From Rostratula benghalensis (Eukaryota; Chordata; Aves; Charadriiformes; Rostratulidae), in NCBI GenBank assembly GCA_013399305.1, contig VXAI01000089.1, positions 1,970,550 to 2,034,549 on the forward strand: a stretch of 64,000 bases of DNA, in the 5' to 3' direction. A model generated the notes under the pieces. The model was not told the origin of the DNA and did no database searches. It worked only from the letters and a program-made list of their open reading frames with translations. Both the position numbers and the translations under genes were made by a program. Position 1 is the stretch's first letter; every line of letters starts with the position of its first letter. Below, piece after piece: positions 23,651 to 37,075 of the stretch.

Positions 23651-26600
23651 TTTCTGAAAATGATCTCCGTGGTTATTTCTTCCTATACACTGTCTTCAGT
23701 GAAAGATATCTCATCTGAGACATATGTATTTTGCCCAAAAGTTCTGGCCTGCCCTCAAGTTGCCATGTTTCAGCAGATGACTGCCCGTCTGCTGAGCTAT
23801 GGAAACTGTATCTGAACTTGCTTCTGGTCCACACCAGGGGAAAGCTAGTTCAGCTTAGGACAGTCTGGTGAGAAAATACCCTGGTGTCAACAAATCCTCC
23901 CAAAGTGATTGCCACCCTAACAGAGAAATTCCCATTATATCAGTTGTGACTTTTCTCTGCCTACCTGACTGGTTGCCAAACAGAAAACTGCCAAGTAATC
24001 AGCCTGCAAGTGAGTTGAATCATGCTTACTCAATGGGGAACAAAAACCTAAAATGTGTTATCATCCTGGAGGTATCCAAAATTCACCCAAAGGCCTTAAC
24101 AGGTCAAATTTTTTTTCAGTTCTTAACAAACAGCAGTAAAAGAAAAATATTTTCTTTTTTTTCTTTTAATTGCAAGCAGAACAATCCTGTTTCCAACAGG
24201 AAAATATTTGGATTTGCAGCATTAGATTTTGCTACACTGTCTGAAGGATAACTGTCCACTGAAATATCATTGAAAGACACTTCCTTTCCAGCAGCCTTTG
24301 CAGAGAACTTTCCAGAAGGACCAAGAAGTTCTAAAGAACTGTAACTGTACAAAGAAACCCATTGTGCTTTCATGTCAAAGCAATATACACCACTGATGCA
24401 GGAGAACCCTCACAGCTGGGTTGAATTTTATTTTTTGTCCTCCTGAATATATATAGGCACTTGCAGAAATGTTATCATTTAATCAGATGATCACTTGGCA
24501 TGAGCATTGATTTGTTTTTACTGGAAGACCATGCAATTACTCTATGCTTCATATGCTGTGTATTTCATCAAGCTCCTCATCCCTGTGATGAAGGGTGCCT
24601 ATGATCAGTGTAGGTGGGGGCTTAAAAAAAGGGGAAGAATCTGCTTTGGTTAACAGTAGCAAACAGGAAATATGTGGGCTTGAAGATGGCAACATGATGT
24701 TTTCCAGGTGGGCTTTACTGAGAGTAGGCTTGAAGTGTTCACCAGAATTTATCGGCTGCCAATTTCAGAAGTTTAATTTGTGCAGAGAGACAGAGAGAGA
24801 TGCCAAGGGGAACATACGGCACAATACACTCCTAGTAGGTGAACTGCATTTCTGTTCTGAATGCCAGAAAAAGCCATGAGCTGCCTGAGGGCTCACAAAA
24901 CATTTTGGTGGGACTTGTTCTTCATATTGGTCTTTTCACTTCTCCAGGCTATATAGGTCTAATGCTTTTTATCCAAAGACATAGGGTTTTTTTAAGAAAA
25001 ATCTTGATTTGTTCCATTCAGAAGATAAGATTTTTAAACCATGCTCTCAGGTTTTCTGGCAATATAAGCTGTACTGGATTACACTGCAAATCCCAATACA
25101 TGAGTAATGTGACCATGAGCAGAAGCAGTAGTAGTTGCCTAAGGCATGATGTAAGACCAAGGAAAGCATGTACTGACACTTTTCACTCTACACTTCCCAA
25201 GTTCACAAAGCCTACTCTGCATCAGTGGCATTGCACAATTGAATTTCTCTGTGTGTAAAATGGGCAACCATAGATGCTCATGCACCAGAACAACCATCCT
25301 GCATCTATTTATGCCTGTTACGTGTTTCATCTCAACAGCAGCTGCTTTTAAAAGTTTTGTCAAAAAAAAAAATGGAAAATAATACAACAGCTTCACATCT
25401 GTCTCTATGAAAATATGTCTGATGAAGAGCCCATGTGTTTCTTTACAAAGAAAATCTGTTCATGTGAGGGGAAAGTATTTGCATCTCAACGACTAACTCC
25501 AAACCAGCATGTTCACCTTGGACACAGCACTGAAAGTCCATGCATTTAGTAAGCTCCAATGACCTGGATGAAAACCCTAGCTAGCTGACCATCATCTGTA
25601 GACAGAAGATTGCCCAAAATGCTTTCAAGAGCCAAAGGGACAACTTCCCAGCTAATTCTAGCTAACCTTGCTTGTGATTCACACAAATCCTTGAAATTTT
25701 CTGAATTTTATGAAGCTGGCTCTTCTCCTCTGATTGTGTCCCCTCAAGAATATCATTCATCCCACCCTTGGGAGCTGGCATTGCCTCTTACAGCACTGAG
25801 AGGAAAAGCCATTCTCCTTGTAGGTGATGTATTGCACAAGTCTAAAGAGAACTGGAGAAAATAAAGTTGTTTAGATACTTCTTTTAAGCTTGCAGGACTG
25901 GTAAGCAGCACAGTTGCTTTTTTATCATTATTATCTCTGTTGCTTGTTGTGGAGCTCTGTAGGCTCTAGACAGAGCTTAGGCACTAGTCTCTACTCTGCA
26001 AGTATTCAGACTTTTGCACAGCTCTTAAAGCAAGGTCTTCCAGGTTTTTTTAGGTTGTGTAGTACTTCACTGATTGTGTAATCACACTGAAATCCATTAT
26101 GACAGAGACGTGTCTCCAGGACTCCCCTGTACTCTCACAACTTGTCTCTCACTTAGTTCTTTCCACTTTCAACCTTAATGCATACTGGGAATTAGGAGTA
26201 GGAGTGCTCAAGAGCACCAGTGTGCTGCACCTGGACCTAATGGCCAAACAGTAAAATTAGGCAATTTTTTCCCATCGAGATACGCCCTTGATGTCACCCA
26301 ATGCTACTCTTTTGTAACATGCATATAGTTGTTACATCCATATATTTGACCAGCTTTCTCTGTTCTATACACTGCCCATTGCCTGAGCCAGATAAGTCCT
26401 TGGGAGATGGAGATAACACTAAGAGAGCATATACTCTGCTGGTACAAGTCCTACTGGCTGAGATCAAACTCAGTAGGACCAGTCCCCTATTAGCTGAAAC
26501 TGGACCTTCAGATGGCATAAACCCACTGCAAGAGTGAGACGGGAATTTCCAGTTCTGTAGACCAGCATGAGGAATAGAAACAGGAAGTAATTTTTAGCTT

Positions 26601-26950
26601 ACCATGGAAGTTCCTATTCTTAGTCCATTTGGAAACAAGGCAGCCATTGTAATATCAAACAAACAAAAAAAAAAGGAGTAAACTCACTGACTTGAAACCA
26701 GTAAAATCTGAAATCTGCATGAACATTACAGTGTGAAAAGTGTATTATTTGCACTTAGTTTCAACCAAACACTATGCTATACCAATATATACCCTTCACT
26801 GACAATGAAAAGGGAGCATAAACATTGGTTTACACAATAGTCTACCAGATGTAACCATCAAAAATGCGTTACAGTGTCTCTGGTCCTAGGGGTAGTGATA
26901 ATGATCTAAAGAACATCTGCTATTTCATCACAGGGAAAAAAAAAAAAAGA
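23651..26950. other. Unique noncoding sequence
   Basis: Short frames such as plus 23868-24251 and plus 24839-25258 are open for 127-139 codons, with no domain, no initiator context and no splice evidence. The frames overlapping on both strands at 26294-26537 are likewise unrecognised. No repeat is identified. Confidence 0.45.
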
Positions 26951-27025
26951 TCACTATGCCCAGGGACTGAACTAAGATGTACATACTGGATTAGAAACCT
27001 GACTTACCAACTGAGCCAAATCTTC
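26951..27025 (-). repeat. Decayed tRNA-like segment (tRNA pseudogene or SINE head)
   Basis: On the minus strand the text TGGCTCAGTTGGTAAGTCAG is a full match to the pol III A box (TRGCNNAGYNGG), followed by CAGGTTTCTAATCCAG where an anticodon arm would lie (loop TTTCTAA). A B-box-like TAGTTCAGTCCC comes at the right distance. Counting from tRNA position 8 to the end gives about 68 bases, close to the 66 of a real tRNA. A T run (the A run at 26937-26948 on plus) follows, as a pol III terminator would. D-stem and anticodon-stem pairs are broken, so it is not a functional tRNA. The overall text is closest to Lys-type tRNA. It could be coincidence within the adjoining repeat. Confidence 0.4.
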
Positions 27026-27090
27026 AGGTGGTGTACGCTGGCAGATTTCTGCCAAAGTCAATGGAGTCGTACTGATTTATACTGACAAAG
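27026..27090 (-). repeat. Old sauropsid interspersed-repeat end
   Basis: The plus strand reads AAAGTCAATGGAGTC then ACTGATTTATACTGAC; the minus strand reads ACACCACCTGAAGATTTGGC. These follow the widespread amniote repeat phrase 'AAGTCAATGGAGTTACACTGATTTACACCAGCTGAGGATCTGGC', common in turtle, crocodile and bird noncoding DNA. I recognise the phrase but cannot assign its family name with confidence. Its end merges with the tRNA-like segment. Confidence 0.5.
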
Positions 27091-28194
27091 CACATAATCT
27101 GTTGTGGACAAATATGGACAGAAGCTTTCTTCCCCTATATCCCCTACATACTGTGGTGTTTATTGTCTGACAAACCGTCTCAGAATGTTCAGCCTACTAG
27201 AATGCCATTTCAGCTAATGCATGCCAAGATCTCCAGCTTGGCAGAGACTGGTTGACAACCTACAGCACGGCTGCAATCCCAGAATCATATTCTCTTGAAC
27301 CAGACAGAATGAAGACCTGAGCTCTCTGTATAGCACTCCAGCAGCCACAGGCATTTTGAGGCATTTCTGCAGGGCAGCCACAAGCCTGTGAATATCCCAA
27401 GGAAAAGCAGACACAGGTGAGTTGTCGGATCTTCTGAGGCTGAGAAAATACTTCCTTCAGAGGCACACACAAAAACAAACCGCAGTTCCAATTCTGGCCT
27501 TGGATAAATTGCAAATTTTCTTCTTATTATTATAATTATGGAGATCCCAGAGGGTACATATAATTGAATTAAGGGGTGTCTCTACTTGCATACTTAGTGG
27601 CTATAGAGCTGTGTTCAGCTTCAGTCTGTGGTCCTGTAATCAGTGTCCAGAACATGCACAAGACGCCCCTTAATTTGGTTATAAGTAGCCCCTGGGGAAC
27701 CATAAAATTAAACAGTATCATAAGGTTCTAAACATGGTCTGCACAAGAGCTAATTCCATGCTCCTGCTCAATAGAGGATTTCTCAGCCTCATCAAAGTTT
27801 TATGCTAAAATTTTGGCTAATATTTTGAAAGCATGTTACTTCATTTGACCTAAATTACTTTTGCACATGTTCATTTCCATTTTATTCTATCAGCCTGTTT
27901 AACATAATAGCATATTAACAGTACATTTGAAAGAAGAGTCAGTGGTTTGGAGTCAGTCCAAAGCAGTCACAGCAGCAGGAGAGAGCAATAAGAGTTTTGA
28001 AGAAGGAAAATCAGACTTGAGTCCCCATTACAGCTTTGCAAAATGCAAATATCCTGGTGCACAGGGGATGTTTCGTTATAAGAACATAATGTTATTTGTA
28101 CCAGATTAGCAGATTATTTCAGAAAGATGGTCCCTGAGAAGACTAGACTACTACACATGGCTCTTTACAACTGAAAAGTGCTGAGGAAGCGAAT
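27091..28194. other. Noncoding sequence
   Basis: Three overlapping minus-strand frames at 27214-27514 are open, but none has a recognisable domain. Nothing else is visible. Confidence 0.45.
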
Positions 28195-28450
28195 ACTTGA
28201 GATTATTATGTCTTTTAACATGTGTGTACATAGTGTATTTTTATATAATATTGTTATATACCATTCCATATATTCATTTAGCGGCCTGTGTGTGAACAGG
28301 CAATAGTGGAATTAGTAGAACCTCATACTATTAAAACCGTCGTATTAAATCTTGTTGTTTGTAAATTTCCAAAAGCAAAACCAAAAGCACTTATTCTATA
28401 ATTTTCTCTGATGCTTATCTGCCTCAAGTTAATTTATCTAATTTTTTTTA
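28195..28450. promoter_or_regulatory. Weak candidate conserved noncoding element
   Basis: Very AT-rich, non-repetitive text with ATTA-type homeodomain motifs, a forkhead-like TTGTTTGTAAATTT and retained CpGs (TTAGCGGCC, AACCGTCGTATT). This look is typical of vertebrate conserved noncoding DNA but is not proof. Alignment to another bird is needed. Confidence 0.18.
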
Positions 28451-29511
28451 TTATTATTACTGAATGCAAAACAGCTCAGTCATTTCCAAAAGTGAGGCTC
28501 TAGAAAACTCACTCCTTCATTGTCAACTTCAAATAAAATTCTGGTTAGTTTTTAACTGAGATGCTGTGATTAGAATGAGAGTGATGATACTCAATAAAGA
28601 AGTAGAATATATGGGTTTATACAAAAAGAATGAACGCTTCACCATTATGGTGGACATTTAAAAAAGACTACGCATTTCAAACAGACTATGAGTTGTTCAT
28701 AAATTTAAAATGACAACATTTATTTGGGTCAGATACTTCAAACAACAGAAACATTAGAGTGAATTTGTGACATCTGTATATATTTGAGACTTGCAGGTGC
28801 TGACCAGCATCATATCATGTAGCAAAACCAAAAGTGCACCTGAATGGACCCTGCCAACATTAGCTGTTGTGACTGAAAAACCTTATTTCAAATGCACAGC
28901 TGGGCTATAATAATTTTTTTGAATGAGCAAAGTACAAAATTGGCAAGGCATCATGAAGCTCAGAGTCCATCCCAGGGGTCAATGTTAAACCAGAAAAGCT
29001 CAGAAGACCAGCAGCTCCACGCTGCTCTGTGAATTACAGAGAAAAACATGGCAGTCAAAATACCCAGAGCCTCAAGAACTGACAGGATGGCACAGGGAGA
29101 GATGAGTAGAGAAAAGGGACATTGCCCCTATTTTGGATACATGTACAAGTAGAAAATTTGTCAAGCTGGAGCCTCTCTGTTCCTAGGAAGCAGTCCAGAT
29201 TGTACACTACGGAAAAGGGAAAATAATTTTCTGTTGAAACCATCCTAAAGAGTGAGAGAGAATTAGCATACATGAACATAAGTGAGTAAACGCAAGATAT
29301 ACATCAAAACTGTAAGTACAGAGACAGAACTTTCGTTTTTCTTTTGCTGTTTGCAAGAACATCGACGCGGTCATATCAGTATAATGCCATAGGGAAGTGG
29401 TTTGCAAGTAGAAAATAGCTATGCTGTAATTATCAAGTACTTACACAGAGCTACAGACTTGATTACCACATTAAAAGAACCAATCCAGATGGTTAGGCTG
29501 ATTTAAATGTG
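28451..29511. other. Noncoding sequence
   Basis: No gene or repeat recognised. Minus-strand frames at 29055-29407 are short and unrecognised. Confidence 0.45.
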
Positions 29512-29532
29512 CACATAGGTAACACCTATGTG
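29512..29532. repeat. Perfect inverted repeat, 9-bp arms, 3-bp spacer
   Basis: CACATAGGT, AAC, ACCTATGTG forms an exact palindrome with a 3-base centre. The AACACCT half resembles a T-box half site (AGGTGTT on the complement) in palindromic arrangement. It could be a dimeric protein-binding site or chance. No transcription unit is visible nearby. Confidence 0.9.
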
Positions 29533-32500
29533 AATGAGAACCAGAGTATGTAAGCATGTCCTTGGAGCCACACAGAAAACCCTCTACACAAGGTCTCGTT
29601 ACTGTGGAATGGCAATCAGGACTACCTCAGCTTCTGTTCTGTACAGTACTGTTTATCAGGTTTCTAACCCATTTCTTTGTACAGGAAATCAGGACAGTTC
29701 ACAGGAACATTACAGATGGTCTCTCCCAAGGGAATAACACATTGCAAAAGGGGAATTATTTTCTTGTAGATTTATGGGCAAAAATATATGGGCAAATACA
29801 CCAACCATCTTCCTTCTGTTGCTAAGAGATCTTAAATTCAAGGCACTGAAATGACGTGAGGTGTATAGATCTGTGGTGTATTGCTAGTAGTTCCACACAT
29901 GCTATTGTTATGCTGACAAAGCTCTAGAGCTGGGCAGACATTTTCTTTTGACACAGCGATTTTTCTCCAGGAAATTCCAAATCATTGGCATAGAATCTGC
30001 TCAGATGTTACACCGACATCAGCACAAAATAAGAAATTATCCTGCTTGCAACTTCTGAACAAACATTTGCAAAGGAAACTCATAAGCCTGTCAATCTCTG
30101 TGTGTCCCTCTTTCCCGTGTAGCTGCTATGTTAATGAGCCAACCATGGGTTGTATCAAAATGCTTTGTCCCAGCCACAAAAATCCAAGCCCTTAGATGGC
30201 ATTTGTTACTCCATCCAATCCAACTCTCAGCATCAAAAGATAAACAAGGAGATGAAGGTCCAGCTTCCCAGGAAAAGGCATCTTGTTTCTGTCCCACAGC
30301 CATGGTAAATTGCACAGGCCAAGTGATGTTTATTTCCTCACCTTCACATAATCTGATTTCAACCAGAGCAAAGATTCAAATTGGGAAAGCTGGCTGCTAC
30401 CTTAAGGCCAACATCTGCTTTCCTCTCTCTCTCCTCTCCTTGGTGTAAGCAAGTTTCCACCTGGTTAGGCCAGCAGAAAATGTGGCAAGCAGATCGGAAG
30501 ACATGTGAAGGGAGTGACAAAGTCAAATGTAAGTAAATGTGACAGTTGCAATTGTTTGTGACTTGAAGGTAGTCAACAGCAGCCAGCAGCAGTCAGGAAG
30601 TGCAAAGGTCACAGAAAGACATATTGCCAGTTGATGGCATTATATTTCAAGGCCTGAGGAGCAGAAGGAATGAAAAATAAGGAGCATTTGGACCTAATTA
30701 AGCAATAAGAGGAACCAGAGATTGGAAAAATAAGAGGATACATCTCTAAAATAAGGAATATCTCCCTGTAAAATTCCCTTCTTCACTTGGATGCCATCAC
30801 TTTCCCTGATCTTTGACAGAACAGAACACTGACCTCACAATAGCCATACCTAATCTTCATTCTCATCATGATACCTGTCAGCATCAGATTCTACCTACCC
30901 CAAATTACTATGGCTTAAATAGAGATAGAGGAGATAGGGGCAGCTGCCTCCTGCTCTCCTGGCTCAGGATACTTTTTCTAAGGCACTGTGGGAAATAGGA
31001 AGTAACTGAGGCAAAAAAATGTGTCACAAAGGCCTCTGTCACCATTAAAAGCTTCCATGTTATTTCTGAAAAACATAATCTCATCGCAAAATATACACTT
31101 AAGTCCAATTAAACTAGCAAAAATTAGGAAATATTTATGATCTGTAGAGATGCCTATCAAAAGTGGGTAAGCACAAAAGAGTTGTGCTGACTTTCAGCAT
31201 AGAGTGTCAGTGAAATCCACCGCAAACAGGAGATCTGCAGGTGCACCTCTACCTGGCAGAACCAGTAATGCTGAACCATGTTTTCTAGGTGTAAAAGATT
31301 CCCATGCTACAAAGGTCACTGAAACCTACTGGCATGTGAAGGTTATGATTACTCTTACTATCACTTTTTAAGTTGCTATAATCAATGGTCTATAGCAAAA
31401 TGCATAAGTACAGCACACAGCAGTATAAAGAAATTGGGAAGCACCTTACTGTCTGCTTCTCCTAAAGTATCTTAGTACAGGTCCCTCATTTCCATAAAGT
31501 GCAATGTAACAGCTTCATTTCTCTTTCAGTTATCAATTAAAACAAAACAAAACAAAATTAAAAAGAGGGTAGAAGACTCATCCTGACTGGTAGAAATACT
31601 GCTTCGTGTCAATTTCTTACACTTTTGTCAGGAAATCTAATAAATAAAACCATTGTGTTTATAACATGACTGGCATGTGCTTTCTGAAACGGGTAGCTCC
31701 AGTTGGCTTACAACTTTTCCTAGGTTTTCAACACATTCATTGTTTCAAATGTAACGCATGCCAAAGTAAGTCCTCTACTCCCTTACACCCATGCAGCAGC
31801 AGTAAGGTCACAGGTTGCAGAGACTGAATTGAGATCACAATTTGGCCAACAGATTGGCCAAATAAATATTGCACAAATACCAAATTATGCTCAAATAGGC
31901 AGAGCCATGCGGTAGGACTCTGGCTGGGGTATGTGTGAGGGATAATTTGGCTAGCACGCGCTACTGAGTGTTGCAGGCTTGTTGCATTAAGCACATCTGC
32001 ATCCTAAGAGCATGACACAGCTCTTGGCTTTCTGGCCTAGTCTTCTATAACCTTGCCCAGTTTGGATGACATCATGAGTCTACTGACATGGATTAATATA
32101 AAACTATGGTTTGGATCCCTCACTCAAACTGCTGTTGTTTTTGCCACTGTTCCTCCACATCTCAACAAAGGCTCTGCAGGGTCTGGAATGTCTTCCATGT
32201 GTGCAGCATATGAAAACCATAGTGAAGTTAGTTTCCTAACTCAGAAGATACTGAGAGGACAGCTGAGAAGAATTGCCCAGCATTTTCGGTAAAAGCTTTT
32301 GCAACCATCATTTGGGATCTCCCCCAAATTTTTCCAATGGAATGATTTTTTTATACAGTGACTCCAGGTTACATTTCACATCTAACCTGAAGATGTGCAA
32401 ATAACTGCTCTAACAAAGAATAGCGCTGTACAATTTGCTTTAATATACTTGTAAAAAATGCAGTCAGCTGGTGACATTTCAGCAGACAGATGTTGACCAT

Positions 32501-35500
32501 TATACAGGGAGCACAACGAGATTGTGCATACATATGCACGCGCGTATTTCCTACACATGCACAAAGACATTGGCCTCAAAGCCACACAATCACAGAAACC
32601 TCAATCCTCACTCTGAGCATATGCCACAGTATTATAAATGATCATTCCTTGAGGAACACCCTGAACAACTATACTAGATAAAATTCTTGTGATACTCCAT
32701 GACTCTGGTTTGTTCTAACATTGGTATTCTTCTCAGCAATCTCAGCTGCATTAATCAAAATTCATTACCACGTATCTATACTTTAAAAAAAAATAAAATT
32801 TCTCTGTTCTCTACAATTCATTAACAGAGCTTAGGAGAAATATATTAAACAAGGCATCTGAAATTTCATATGTTATAAAGAAAAATGGTTTAAAAAGAGT
32901 TTTCTTTATCAAAGAATCTTTAGTGAAAATTGAGTAATCCAGTTCATGCTCGGTAGCACTGACCATAACATAAGGAAGAGAGACCTCCAACAGCATTTTT
33001 AACATCAAGAAGCAAAAACTTCTCAAGTCACAAAATGTTCTTACGTATCTTTGATTTTCACTTGAATTGCAATCCAGAAATTAAAAGAAGTTTTTGAAAA
33101 ATGCCCTTGATCTTAACCCTAGGCAGATGTATAAATAGACTGACATGGACAGCAACAGCATAACCAAAAGATTACACTATTTCATGGAGCTGCTAAGCCC
33201 TTCACATGTCAAAAACTTCTGAAGTTTAAATGAACACCTTGAAAAATTAATTTATTCACAGTCTCTTATGAAATGATATCTTTTTTTCTTTAATGGAGCA
33301 CTTTTTCTCATATTTCTCATACGTGCTTCTAAGAACCAGTTTTGATAATGATGGCCCAGTAATTGTTGTCATGTACACTCTGCTATTTGTGATGTGGTGT
33401 CTAGTTCTTCCATACTGTATGGCTCAGTTATTCTGCTTTGACAGTATAGACAGGTCTTAAAAAAAATTTGTGCCAGTGTCTTTCCTCTTTCAGCCTGCTG
33501 ATGAAATCTGAACCAAGACCCTGAAGCTTTACCAGTAATGGGCCACATGTCCTACTGGTATAAATCATACAGTTGCATGGATTTACATGGAACCAATAGT
33601 CTTGCCTTTAATTGAGCACTCTGAAAGTGTAGCACTCTGTTGTAGAAGAAATATTTGCTCTTGGCTGGCAAGGCAATACTGTAGAAAGAGGAAGTGAGTC
33701 TGTTCTCCTTATTTAAATGTTTCTGCTTTCTTGAAATCATTAGCTGGTTAGATTTTCACTTCATTATTCATCAGGCCTTGGTGATCTGCCTACATGCAGA
33801 GCAGCAAGCCAGTTGGGGTTTTCAGAACTGTAGCTTTACCTTGGCAGTTCAGACCCATGGAAACATTTTCACTAACCTAACTAAGAGCAGGCTTGAACTT
33901 TTCAAGTGCTTTGAAGTGTACTTTGTTCTAGCAGTCAAATGCAGGGCAGCCTTTTCTGCACATGAACTGGGTTCCATGAAGCTGCTGCTTTTCGCTCAGG
34001 AGTTCCCCCTACCATCACCGAATTTGGAAATGCCCATGGAGAGAATTCAGGCTTTCCTTGCAAGACAAATGGTAGAGGAGAAAACAAATCTGATGGGAAG
34101 TACAAAATGTTCTTTCTTGTGTGAATGACTTACATTTTTATTGTGCTTTTTCAAAGAGAAACCGACCCTACTTTACAATGAATCGATAAAGATTTGGTAA
34201 TACGAACAAATGAGCTTTGAATTGTACTATTAAGTCTATCAAACTACAGTATCAGGAACTGTATTGTCGAATCTCTTCAAAAGCACAACTTGTTCCTAAG
34301 CCACAAATACTTTAAAACTTCAGCCATTTTGTGGAAATCAATAAGAACCACGCAGACAGATCTCAAGTATCATTTCAGCCATAAATTATGCACCTGATGA
34401 ACCCTATCCCATGGTCATGGTAGGCAACAGAAGACTACAGAAGTACAGTAATCTGGTTGCTTTTATTTCCATTCCATGTGTTACTTCCAGTGATGGTGAA
34501 CTGGATGGAAACATCAGCTATAAACCTCTCAGCTCCGGAAAATGGACAACATCTTAGTGATGTAGCTAAAAGTGATTTCAGACAAATTGTATGCACTATA
34601 TAATTCAGCATATAATTTATCTTTCAAGGGTTCTGTCAGTTTTTCCATTGAGACAACTCCTTAGATTTTCCAAAGCTATTCTTCTCTCCTAGGACCTCTG
34701 TTCTTTTCCCAACAGTGGCCCACAATGCTTCTTGCAGCCATAAAGAGATGATTAATTGGTTTATCCTGACAGCTCTTAAGACAAGTCAGCAAACTGGTAA
34801 CTTCACAGAAATTCCAGCAGACTCCTAAGAATATCTTGTTATAATCTTAGTAATGTGGAGTCTAATCCTGTAGCTCTTGCAGGTTCATTGGCAGTTCTGC
34901 TTGAATGTGAGGATTGCATGGTATGTCCAAATGCAGAGTAATTAGAAACAAATTTGATTCTGTATCTGAAAAAGACCTAGACTTGTGCATAATTTAATCT
35001 TTAGATGAAGAAGGAAAAAATTCCTTACTCTTTTACTGGTCAAGAAGAGCAGAGAACACTGGATTCAACCTCATTATTTGTTTTTTCTTGCTGAATTCTT
35101 TCATAAAAATTATCTTACCAGGATTTTCCTTTCTGTTTGAACTGGTTTTAGTGGATTAGCTGCTGTCTCACTCTGAAGGTCACCTAAATTGTTCCTTATG
35201 GTGTGGTGCATGTGTATCTCTCTCCTATTTATGCTTGTCCATCACATGATAAGGGACTTCCATGAGCTAGCATGTGATGATAGCTGTTTACTCACATGAT
35301 ATATCTGTGCCCAGTCATAAGATGCCCAATCCTTTTCTCTGCTTGTCCTGTCATTTGGTGTATCCCTCTCATATGACTGGAGGCCCTGCACTTCAGTCAT
35401 GTTGTGTTGCAAATCAAGACACACAATAAAGACATGATGTTCCACACTCTGCAGAAGCTGGTAAGACCTGTGTGGCCAATGAGACAGTTGGCTCAACACC

Positions 35501-36944
35501 TGTCAGTGCAGAGTGACAGTACCAGATCTACCTGAGCACTCACCTACAATGAGTCACCTCCTCCCTACAGAGACATACACAGCCTTAAGCTTAGGCAGAT
35601 GGAAGAGTCTTAGCTGCCCCCTGTATTCATCTGTTATTGTAGCCATGGAACAGGGAGTAGACATAGTCATGACTACCAAGAGCCCGGAACAGAAAAGCTG
35701 ATCAGCCATCTCAGCTGCTGGGAAAGGTGCTAAATTACTGCTAAATTTAAGTGTATGATGTCTTCAAGAGGGAAATGGAAAGAGGTCTATCCGAAGCATA
35801 GTGTGTCTATGGATACAGCAGCCTGGAGCTGAAAATTCTAGATGGATTTACCCCAGAGAAGGAGGTTTGGGCAAGGAGACTGTAGGGCTTTGTTTGGGAG
35901 CACACTCTGGACCTGCTATGCTCATTTCTACCTAGTGAGAAGATCAGCAAGAGATACTGGATGCAAGGAACCGCACCAAGATGTAGATAAAAAGCATTTA
36001 AAATAAAGGGAAGAAAGCTAAAAATGACCTTACACCAGAGGCTTTCTCCAAAACCTGTTACTGCTTTTTGCACTGGAAAAAAAGGAATGAAGACTTTCAA
36101 CCATCTTCTTGGCAGGTCCTGTGCATCGTTCGCACCACACTTTTTCTGCAAGGAGGTTCACAAAGGACATAAAAAGACAGAGAGAGTCATACCCATAATG
36201 AAGTTTCACGGTAGGCCACTGACACAGGAAACAGTATTAGCAAAAATACATCTTATACATGAATAGATGAGGTAGAAAACAAGGCTAGATTTTTACTTAA
36301 TGCTTTTTGGATCCTTCCTGCATAGTTCTCATTTCTGCACAAAACTTGATGAACTGTTGCTATGACCAGTTGCTTCTTCATTTGAGTCATTCCCTTGCAA
36401 TACATGAAACAGGTGCTGGCTGTTCTTAATGAAAAAGTCTATTGTTGTATCTTTTTTTTGTTAGTAAATGTGCTTTTAATGACTTTGGAAAAAATATCAA
36501 CAATTTTTTTTTATTGAAAAGTTTGCATCTCTCAATTTTCTTCTTTTAATTACACTAAAAAATTACTCATAGTTTCACTTCACCAAAATCTAGCTTTACC
36601 AAAATTTATCCTGTGTAAAAAAAATCAATGATAAAATGTAGAGGGAAAAAAATTTACTTTTTTGTTTTGAAGCTGTCATTCTAAAGCTTTCTAAGTGAAA
36701 ACAGCTTCAAACCCTTTTGCAATTTGTAGTTTTGAAAATACTTTTCATTTTCAACCAGCCCCAGACACATAGAAAAGTGTATGCAGAAAAGTATCTTATG
36801 AAATTAGGGTGAGATAATCTCACATTGTGTGGTTGCACCTCTGACACACTAATATTAATTTTTTTAGTATTTTATGTGGATAATTGCGAGTCTTAAAAAA
36901 CATCTTCTTATTGCTGCTGAAGACTGCTAGGAATAGATTATAAC
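29533..36944. other. Unique noncoding sequence
   Basis: No supported gene in 7.4 kb. The largest frame, plus 33694-34128 (144 codons), has no recognised domain and no convincing upstream context. A/T homopolymer runs and AT-rich text are common between 36440 and 36740. No clear mobile element is seen. Confidence 0.5.
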
Positions 36945-37075
36945 TCTTAGGGAGTCTCCATCACTGGAATGTCTTAAAAAAGGATTTAATGAACTACGGA
37001 CCGGAATAGGTTTGGTTTTCCTGACCTAGTTTTAGGGTAGTGGGGTAGGACAGATAATGGCTTAGTATTCCTGAC
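36945..37075 (+). mobile_element. Old CR1-type 3' end fragment
   Basis: The text GGGAGTCTCCATCACTGGAA, TGTCTTAAAAAAGGATTTAA, GGTTTGGTTTTCCTGACC, TAGGGTAGTGGGGTAGGACA follows, in order, the common CR1 3'-region phrase 'GGAGTCTCCATCACTGGAAGTGTTTAAAA...GGTTTAG...GGGCTGGACTAGATGACC'. The terminal 8-bp repeats are lost. Divergence is much higher than in the copy at 3.6 kb, so this is an older insertion from a different CR1 lineage. Confidence 0.6.

Noticed and set aside
26951..27025. Functional tRNA gene
   Set aside because: The D-stem and anticodon stem are broken and the acceptor ends do not pair; at best a relic.
33694..34128. Plus-strand frame of 144 codons
   Set aside because: No family recognised. 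A single open frame of this size is expected by chance in 64 kb read in six frames.
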